This document shows, in pieces, positions 62,701 to 64,000 of a stretch of DNA of 64,000 bases. Within the stretch, counting starts at the first letter, position 1. The number at the start of each line of letters is the position of its first letter. The notes under the pieces were generated by a model. The model worked only from the letters and a program-made list of their open reading frames with translations. It was not told the origin of the DNA and did no database searches. Made by a program: the position numbers and the translations under genes. This stretch comes from Ancylostoma caninum. Taxonomy: Eukaryota > Nematoda > Chromadorea > Rhabditida > Ancylostomatidae. Location: the NCBI GenBank assembly GCA_037903475.1, contig JBAJFG010000073.1, positions 372,001 through 436,000 on the forward strand. The letters run 5' to 3'.

Positions 62701-64000
62701 TGCCACAGATGCGTCCATTGCCGATGCACAATGGCATCGTATCTCAATTAGTCGCCGTGGTCGTCGAACTCGGTTGGTGTTGGATGGAGCGGATACGAAG
62801 GAAGGCTGGAGTCCTCCCGGTAGGTTACAATAGTCATTTTCACACTTTTTCCTTGTCATTGGGAATTGATACCTCATTTCTTCAACAGGTAGCGACGTAA
62901 TCAATCTATATTCGGCCAGTCACCGTCTATATTTCGGTGCGCGTGTAGAACGTGACAACGCATCGTCAGTCTCCATTTCCAATGCCATTGTGGCATGCTT
63001 CCGTGCGATATCTGTGGATAGGAGGTGGGTTTTCTAAATGTGAAAGGGTAATTCAATACGTACTCCGTAATTCAATCCATCAGTTCTAGAAGCGTCGCAA
63101 AGACGAGACAAGGACTGCGCCTCTTCTCGGCCAGCACTGGATGCCGTGCGATGGCTGCTACTCCGTGCTCGGAGGCGCCATGTACCAATGGAGGAACTTG
63201 TCATGTTATTGGAAGGACTTATCAGTGAGTTTCTTCGACTCTAGTTTTGGTTGCAAGAGGTTCTGGAACAGTTCTGTCCACTTTATTATTGAAACGTTTG
63301 TGGAACGCAAAAGGTAGCTTTTCCTCACAGAATGCTGAAAAAAGGAAGATGTTTGTCTTTTGAAATTGTCCGTTGATTGCGTTGCACGAGTGGTAATGTT
63401 TGACGCGTTCAAATACACGAATAAATTCCTCAGATTAAATTTTCCTACCCGAAGTTGGCCAAGAAATCTTTTTTGTGTGCTGCATTGCTTGAACATTCAC
63501 TACACAATCTGCTCTTTTCATCCTTTCCCCTTGCTTGATATACTCAGTTGTTACAAGTATTACCCAGGAATCAAAACATACATTACCACTCTCAATTGTT
63601 TCGCGTTTGAATCTTTTTGTTCAAACAAACTAGTTTAGTAACCTCTAGCAGGCTATGCATTGCCTAACATTGCCAACGTTATAATGTCAGTGAAATAATT
63701 TTCGCTTACTTATCCTAACACCCATTGCAACTCGAATTATGGGTATTTTCTTTGTACCTTTTATGATTTTTGTAAGGTTCTTCTGGTGGATTGAAATATC
63801 GGTGAAGTATGGATAAGTTAAATGAAGTGTCTATTACTATAGGTGCGCCTGTCCAGCACGTTACACCGGTGCGAACTGCGAGATCGACTCCGATCCTTGT
63901 GGATCCCGCCCATGTCCGCTAGGAATTCAGTGTATCCCATTCTACAATGAATACCTGTGCAAATGTCCGAATGGTTTCACCGGGAAAAGATGCGAAATCA
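32344..64000 (+). CDS. cdh-4: Fat-like cadherin (CDH-4-like), 77 exons, 3' end beyond window
   Basis: This is a giant type I membrane adhesion protein of the Fat/Fat-like family. In the family these proteins act at the cell surface in adhesion, planar polarity and neuronal migration. Joining 77 exons by GT-AG rules gives about 12025 coding bases (about 4008 residues) with consistent phases and no stop. Order seen: signal peptide (residues 1-24), about 33 cadherin repeats (about 38-3530), the Fat-specific region after the cadherins (3527-3639), an EGF pair plus a third half-module, laminin G (about 3755-3905), then two EGFs at the window edge. C. elegans CDH-4 has this order and a length of roughly 4300 residues, while CDH-3 is shorter, so I prefer cdh-4; orthology was not tested by alignment. 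The ATG at 32344 is chosen because it opens directly into a hydrophobic leader. The transmembrane segment and cytoplasmic tail are not in the window. Exon coordinates are in the block entries below. Confidence 0.9.
33918..33982. repeat. perfect 30-bp inverted repeat, 5-base loop
   Basis: Positions 33918-33947 are the exact reverse complement of 33953-33982, separated by AACAT. The arm begins CATCTACAGAGACCACG. The transcript would fold into an uninterrupted 30-bp stem inside intron 5. It could be a tiny palindromic transposon relic or a small-RNA hairpin; nothing in the sequence decides between them. Confidence 0.9.
34005..34076 (+). repeat. 36-bp tandem duplication
   Basis: Two adjacent 36-base units, 34005-34040 and 34041-34076, begin GGATTTTCTC and end CTA. 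They differ at a handful of positions (for example ATGAAAAATG versus GGGAAAAATG). The unit sits 22 bases after the perfect hairpin in the same intron. Confidence 0.85.
34362..35796 (+). CDS. cdh-4: cdh-4 exons 6-10: degenerate EC3, then EC4
   Basis: Exons are 34362-34589, 34659-34757, 34947-35104, 35423-35552 and 35647-35796. The first three encode a segment of about 160 residues that aligns in position with a cadherin repeat (EC3) but lacks the usual DxD and DxNDxxP calcium motifs; it is assigned by spacing only. EC4 starts around the NESAPLG motif (exon 8), has the KSGIIRL strand and LDYET motif in exon 9, and closes with DSNDHSPIW in exon 10 (residues 477-485). The exon 8/9 junction splits an arginine codon (AG|G). 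Intron 8 (35105-35422, 318 bases) shows nothing but AT-rich sequence. Confidence 0.8.
35994..37189 (+). CDS. cdh-4: cdh-4 exons 11-14: EC5 and EC6
   Basis: Exons are 35994-36095, 36316-36444, 36547-36660 and 36917-37189. EC5 has the ALDLDSGDNS calcium motif and FETGE in exon 11, AVDAGRP in exon 12, and NNHAPLF as its exit motif in exon 13. EC6 begins EIREDIEIGT at the end of exon 13 and continues SASDNDVGYGG, EPETGVIR, TASDEGSPR and EDVNNHAPQF in exon 14. The 5' splice site at 36661 is GTGCGT; a stronger in-frame GTAAGT lies at 36763 and would add 34 residues (see findings). Confidence 0.85.
37190..39993 (+). other. intron 14 of cdh-4 (2.8 kb)
   Basis: This large intron interrupts EC7 between the codons PQFQE and HWYRIHVSED. 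At 38448 it contains one end resembling a mariner terminal repeat; no matching second end was found. Several open stretches of 60-105 codons on both strands (for example 37266-37583, 38896-39171 and 39232-39552) show no recognisable family and mutually overlap, so I treat them as chance. Confidence 0.75.
38448..38480 (+). mobile_element. mariner-like terminal repeat, one end only
   Basis: The sequence TTAGGTTAGTGCAAAAATTC at 38448 resembles the terminal repeats of many mariner elements, which start TTAGGTTGGTGCAAAA. It directly follows ATA. No reverse-complement partner was seen downstream within the intron, and no transposase motif was recognised nearby, so this is a fragment or a chance match. 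Confidence 0.4.
39994..41165 (+). CDS. cdh-4: cdh-4 exons 15-19: EC7, EC8, start of EC9
   Basis: Exons are 39994-40199, 40264-40381, 40463-40687, 40744-40867 and 41040-41165. EC7 has VSEDTKVGT, ATDDDGGDNAKVGY, LDRE and the exit VDDVNDNAPF. EC8 has IPEDFPDGALVG, ASDADMGPNA and the atypical exit LEDVDENLHPPEF. EC9 starts ENMAIGT and ATDQDNP and is cut by a large phase-1 intron after AIDSSG. The exon 16 donor is ACA|GTAGGT, needed to join PITT to VRIPED in frame. Confidence 0.87.
42757..43108 (-). CDS. possible nested exon on the opposite strand, unknown product
   Basis: Read on the minus strand from about 43108, just after a TAG that could be a 3' splice site, there is an open segment of about 116 codons ending TAA at 42757. 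The inner part includes RLNLEILSKQN and DPFKIKDYSGSEAKLKH, followed by a Ser/Pro/Thr-rich tail (ITSPSPPYAPS) rich in polar residues. The composition looks like protein rather than noise, but I recognise no family, see no upstream exon, and no clear leader. It could be a nested gene, an exon captured by a transposon, or a pseudogene. Confidence 0.25.
43646..43737. repeat. TTCGAA-type inverted repeat (MITE-like), intronic copy
   Basis: The ends ATTCGAATATTTGAAC and CAAATGTTCGAAT are imperfect reverse complements, with the inner blocks GAGAGGGCCACATAG and TATGGCTCTCTTTG also pairing. It resembles the repeat at 20302-20600 in its terminal TTCGAA box followed by a CTCT-rich core. Confidence 0.6.
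44321..46605 (+). CDS. cdh-4: cdh-4 exons 20-27: EC9 end to EC13
   Basis: Exons are 44321-44523, 44579-44705, 44772-44963, 45011-45171, 45622-45795, 45873-46088, 46147-46361 and 46423-46605. EC9 ends LDRNDHRPV; EC10 has VKENSPQ, ATDGDD, LDRETQRE and exit VDDVNDNAPTF. EC11 is joined through a 47-base intron (44964-45010), giving NVPAESSEGEWLKL; it has ASDIDAGKN but a weak exit (GNRAPSF). EC12 has AVDPDGD and a weak exit (TSRPQF). EC13 lacks the DxD motif but ends TDDNDNAPRF. Intron 23 (45172-45621) shows nothing else of note. Confidence 0.85.
46606..47304 (+). other. intron 27 of cdh-4 (699 bases)
   Basis: The intron separates LPLR from SPVGFSV at the start of EC14 (split arginine codon). Open segments at 46920-47346 have no recognisable motif. 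I see no repeat here. Confidence 0.7.
47305..48282 (+). CDS. cdh-4: cdh-4 exons 28-31: EC14 and most of EC15
   Basis: Exons are 47305-47393, 47740-47932, 47987-48116 and 48175-48282. EC14 has HDADSGENGVVKY, the split motif ISG|NEHGFFSI and ARATDGGKYP, but its exit (FDGHGFRF) is degenerate. EC15 is shorter than usual (about 95 residues): the DxD motif is replaced by VSTQPNG and it ends NTNQHSPIF in the next block. These two are among the repeats with the weakest calcium motifs. Intron 28 (47394-47739) holds nothing recognisable. Confidence 0.8.
48283..48826 (+). other. intron 31 of cdh-4, filled by a long inverted repeat
   Basis: Nearly the whole intron is an imperfect inverted repeat: 48388-48541 pairs with 48660-48822. 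The best block, 48480-48541 against 48660-48721, is close to identical over about 62 bases. The right arm ends about five bases before the 3' splice site of exon 32. The right arm also holds a local duplication of GCCCGGCATTT around 48739-48760. Confidence 0.85.
48388..48822. repeat. long intronic inverted repeat, arms of about 155 bp
   Basis: Blocks pairing in order are TGCATATACAAATTC with GAATTTGTATGTGCA, GTGCAATTTTAGAAGG with CCTTCTAAAATTGCAC, and GCGCAAATAGCATATTGAAG with CTTCAATATGCTATTTGCGC. The spacer is about 118 bases (48542-48659). It could be a foldback transposon or a segmental inversion-duplication of the intron 3' end. Confidence 0.85.
48827..50803 (+). CDS. cdh-4: cdh-4 exons 32-40: EC15 end to start of EC20
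   Basis: Exons are 48827-48917, 48979-49183, 49236-49437, 49502-49609, 49669-49833, 49985-50140, 50255-50429, 50483-50623 and 50682-50803. EC16 has RENSPGG, ATDKDVGPSALIGY and exit IDTNDQKPVF. EC17 has AKDEDTVGKLRY and a weak exit (NTGFRF). EC18 has VKENTSYPMG, FDREAEP and exit IDDVNDCTPVF, with cysteine in the usual Asn/His place. EC19 has AVDKDIGMNGIVRY, ATDQGEP and a weak exit (EKARPIF). Exon 34 can start at 49236 or 49215, both in frame; 49236 gives the usual ASDMGDP. Confidence 0.85.
50804..51896 (+). other. intron 40 of cdh-4 (1.1 kb)
   Basis: The intron splits EC20 between ASTRNTV and ITKVKAS. It contains a possible minus-strand two-exon unit at 51151-51526 (separate entry). A GC-richer patch around 51190-51265 is the second of these exons. 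Confidence 0.75.
51151..51526 (-). CDS. possible nested two-exon gene end, unknown product
   Basis: On the minus strand, an exon 51526-51438 follows a 3' splice site (GCTTACAG) and ends at a GTGAGA donor. A second exon, 51263-51151, follows a T-rich tract ending CAAACAG and closes with TGA. The phases agree (one base left, two received). The joined reading includes GTSVSLQNGYIQFIRNDGEG, then ADIGRAAVVLPLDLTPASA and ends TFIHTQFMK. I recognise no family, and no first exon was found. Unspliced, the first exon stays open to TGA near 51364 with a GEKSKGGAANSAAYADS segment. Either way the composition is more protein-like than the surrounding intron. Confidence 0.3.
51897..53270 (+). CDS. cdh-4: cdh-4 exons 41-46: EC20 to start of EC23
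   Basis: Exons are 51897-51996, 52064-52182, 52325-52490, 52584-52720, 52791-52904 and 52981-53270. EC20 has MDTG|VIRVNGELD and exit VNDNGPRF but no DxD motif. EC21 is canonical: VSESTP, AVDPDGGNGVITY, DPITGVVRLAQLLDFE and EDANDEPPKF. EC22 has VTDDDTVSSIEGGHRLLY, HSGEVTLLRSVD, VSDGLF and a degenerate exit (RRQPPPRF). EC23 begins VVALREN at the end of exon 46, where the donor splits an Asn codon. Confidence 0.85.
53271..53831 (+). other. intron 46 of cdh-4, mostly a deleted mariner
   Basis: The intron is 561 bases and its 3' half is the mariner derivative at 53498-53813, whose right end lies 18 bases from the 3' splice site of exon 47. The left half is AT-rich with no other signal. Confidence 0.8.
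53498..53813 (+). mobile_element. internally deleted mariner, transposase C-terminus retained
   Basis: The ends are near-perfect inverted repeats: TTGGGTTGGTGAAAAAGCTC on the left, and TTGGGTTGGTGAAAACG read back from the right, which is followed by TA. Inside, an open frame to about 53740 ends with FFNPKPPAFWQEG, then ELPKRWAEIIHSNGKY. In mariner transposases the last 30 residues have this form (FY/FWxxGIxxLxxRWxxxxxxxGxY). Only about 316 of the usual 1.3 kb remain, so this is a non-autonomous deletion copy. It resembles mariner elements known from hookworms such as bandit; that link is from family knowledge, not alignment. Confidence 0.8.
53832..54541 (+). CDS. cdh-4: cdh-4 exons 47-50: EC23 and EC24
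   Basis: Exons are 53832-54005, 54068-54172, 54231-54415 and 54471-54541. EC23 lacks the DxD motif (VQARDGVPPLHYSIGSG) but exits with VDENDNAPVF. EC24 has SATDDDLDDAIEY, HPRHGTLSV and RATDQANPPHHG; its exit is in the next block (NVPVPKF). Exons 47-49 all break codons after the second base, unlike the phase-0 majority. Confidence 0.83.
54542..54924 (+). other. intron 50 of cdh-4 (383 bases)
   Basis: Short open segments are present on both strands without recognisable motifs. I see no repeat or RNA gene. Confidence 0.65.
54925..56455 (+). CDS. cdh-4: cdh-4 exons 51-56: EC25 to EC28
   Basis: Exons are 54925-55051, 55110-55225, 55297-55521, 55576-55731, 55861-55971 and 56030-56455. EC25 has IAEDCAVGTVVG, TTGKLIVRQPLDRE and exit LSDVNDHAPTF. 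EC26 is canonical: ISEDAPVGTSV, ATDMDNSPGGTIAF, DPESGWLVV, LDRETRS, RATDEGG and TDVNDEPPRF. EC27 has VTDKDLPPFNNTRLF and IDDSGKISI, with a cysteine-containing degenerate exit. EC28 begins VKVPENVKKNSE and has DQDTGTITTKAVLDAE. Exon 56 is the longest of the gene (426 bases) and covers the EC27/EC28 junction without an intron. Confidence 0.87.
56456..56790 (+). other. intron 56 of cdh-4 with a (CT)n tract
   Basis: The intron is 335 bases. It contains a pure TC dinucleotide run at 56671-56702 (16 units) lying in a wider pyrimidine-rich stretch; nothing else was seen. Confidence 0.8.
56671..56702 (+). repeat. (TC)16 microsatellite
   Basis: Sixteen uninterrupted TC units lie in intron 56, about 90 bases before the 3' splice site. 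The length is likely to vary between individuals. Confidence 0.95.
56791..57225 (+). CDS. cdh-4: cdh-4 exons 57-58: EC28 end and EC29
   Basis: Exons are 56791-56985 and 57045-57225. EC28 closes with VEDVNDETPKF. EC29 begins ASIRENEPASEAE, has AVDKDSGAYGRVQYSLV, DSETGAITVTRPLDRE and ARDSDPVKS, and ends at a phase-1 donor inside the alanine codon of SEA|TVRITVI. The exit motif of EC29 is in exon 59 (58888). Confidence 0.87.
57226..58887 (+). other. intron 58 of cdh-4, holding a full-length mariner
   Basis: The intron is 1662 bases, of which 1260 are the mariner at 57257-58516. Removing it leaves about 400 bases, the ordinary size for this gene. The rest has no gene signal. Confidence 0.85.
57257..58516 (+). 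mobile_element. full-length decayed mariner with TA target duplication
   Basis: The terminal inverted repeats are identical over 26 bases (each starts CAGGGGTATCAAAAAGTTTC), and TA flanks both ends (57255-57256 and 58517-58518). The length of 1260 bases is typical for mariner. Inside, on the + strand near 58200, one frame reads KIVLLHDNANAFR, matching the LLHDNARPH motif that carries the second catalytic Asp of mariner transposases. Stops and frame changes surround it, so the transposase is dead. It belongs to a different mariner lineage from the copy at 53498, judging by the ends. Confidence 0.88.
58888..60037 (+). CDS. cdh-4: cdh-4 exons 59-64: EC29 end to EC31
   Basis: Exons are 58888-58961, 59047-59182, 59237-59355, 59439-59534, 59708-59836 and 59894-60037. 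EC29 exits with IDQNDNPPVF. EC30 has VMESESIGYTLV, GGDAGETVTYSL, KEKG|ILKLAKGLDFE, ATDSGKPPL and LDENDNIPVF. EC31 is canonical: VDENSANGTKVLK, AVDADSEHYGRVAY, VDRETKPYHRF, ARDGGEPP and NDINDNAPVF. These are the best-conserved repeats of the protein. Confidence 0.9.
60098..61530 (+). CDS. cdh-4: cdh-4 exons 65-70: EC32, EC33 and Fat-specific region
   Basis: Exons are 60098-60286, 60344-60511, 60721-60849, 60938-61033, 61130-61304 and 61367-61530. EC32 has LTDADGPQYGSPF and a weak exit (EESRHPPRI). EC33 has ARDEDNGDMLRYSIVDG, an inserted loop rich in Pro/His, and VSVTDGKF. Exons 69-70 encode the segment that follows the last cadherin in Fat proteins: VRLKGMTALEFFTEHAATF, then NVEPKNIHLLSVQE and TDLDILFTVSRG (residues 3527-3639). 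This region plus the C-terminal modules identifies the protein as Fat-like rather than Dachsous- or Flamingo-like. Confidence 0.88.
61716..64000 (+). CDS. cdh-4: cdh-4 exons 71-77: EGF modules, laminin G, EGF modules
   Basis: Exons are 61716-61882, 61958-62133, 62428-62582, 62645-62819, 62889-63024, 63084-63224 and 63843-64000 (cut by the edge). EGF1 starts CTPGVCQRGEC, has about 30 extra residues, then CICPEGYGGTRC. EGF2 is NACARSPCHPWEMC to CICPPGTTGDHC. A third module stops after CDNEGRC. Laminin G runs from exon 73 to exon 76 (DGYFEMSIAHELE, GVILHAHG, AQWHRISISRRGRRT, RLYFGA, IVACFRAISV). EGF3 follows (CSEAPCTNGGTC to CACPARYTGANC), then EGF4 (CGSRPCPLGIQC to CKCPNGFTGKRC). Intron 76 (63225-63842) is empty of other signals. 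Confidence 0.92.
62134..62427 (+). other. intron 72 of cdh-4
   Basis: The intron is 294 bases and lies between the half EGF module ending CLE and laminin G. I looked for the missing second half of that EGF (a CxCxxGxxGxxC pattern) and did not see it in frame. Confidence 0.6.

Noticed and set aside
1..64000. CRISPR array, bacterial operon or phage-like island
   Set aside because: No repeat-spacer pattern, no compact gene string; the gene structure is eukaryotic.

Overview
The window is nuclear DNA of a nematode, most likely a clade V parasite of the hookworm type. This rests on four things seen here: one very large gene split into many short exons with compact introns, AT-rich non-coding sequence, mariner-family transposon remnants with TA target sites, and a Fat-like cadherin whose length and domain order match C. 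elegans CDH-4. The species itself is an inference.

Layout. Positions 1-32343 hold no gene I can support with confidence. The stretch is intergenic, or very long introns of genes not otherwise visible. It carries an ATTC tetranucleotide array (6288-6671), a foldback MITE (8907-9103), copies of a TTCGAA-bearing inverted-repeat family (17.4 and 20.3-20.6 kb), diverged copies of another dispersed repeat (20.1 and 21.9 kb), a composite nest of terminal-inverted-repeat elements (26464-27838) and several GC-rich islands with weak exon-like signals, including a lipase-like fragment at 12903.

Positions 32344-64000 (+ strand) are one protein-coding gene, a Fat-like protocadherin that I call cdh-4-like. 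I could build a continuous model of 77 exons by hand: every splice phase matches and there is no internal stop. It encodes about 4008 residues before running off the right edge. The order is signal peptide, about 33 cadherin (EC) repeats, the conserved Fat-type region after the cadherins, EGF-like modules, one laminin G domain and two more EGF modules. The transmembrane and cytoplasmic parts must lie beyond 64000.

The larger introns contain the other material. These are a perfect 30-bp-arm hairpin (33918-33982), a mariner-like end (38448), a possible minus-strand exon (42757-43108), a long inverted repeat running almost to a 3' splice site (48388-48822), a possible two-exon minus-strand nested gene (51151-51526), a deleted mariner still encoding the transposase C-terminus (53498-53813) and a full-length decayed mariner with TA flanks (57257-58516). 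I found no wholly new system. The most unusual points are the intronic inverted repeats near splice sites, an in-frame alternative donor that would insert 34 residues into EC6, and the nested-gene candidates.
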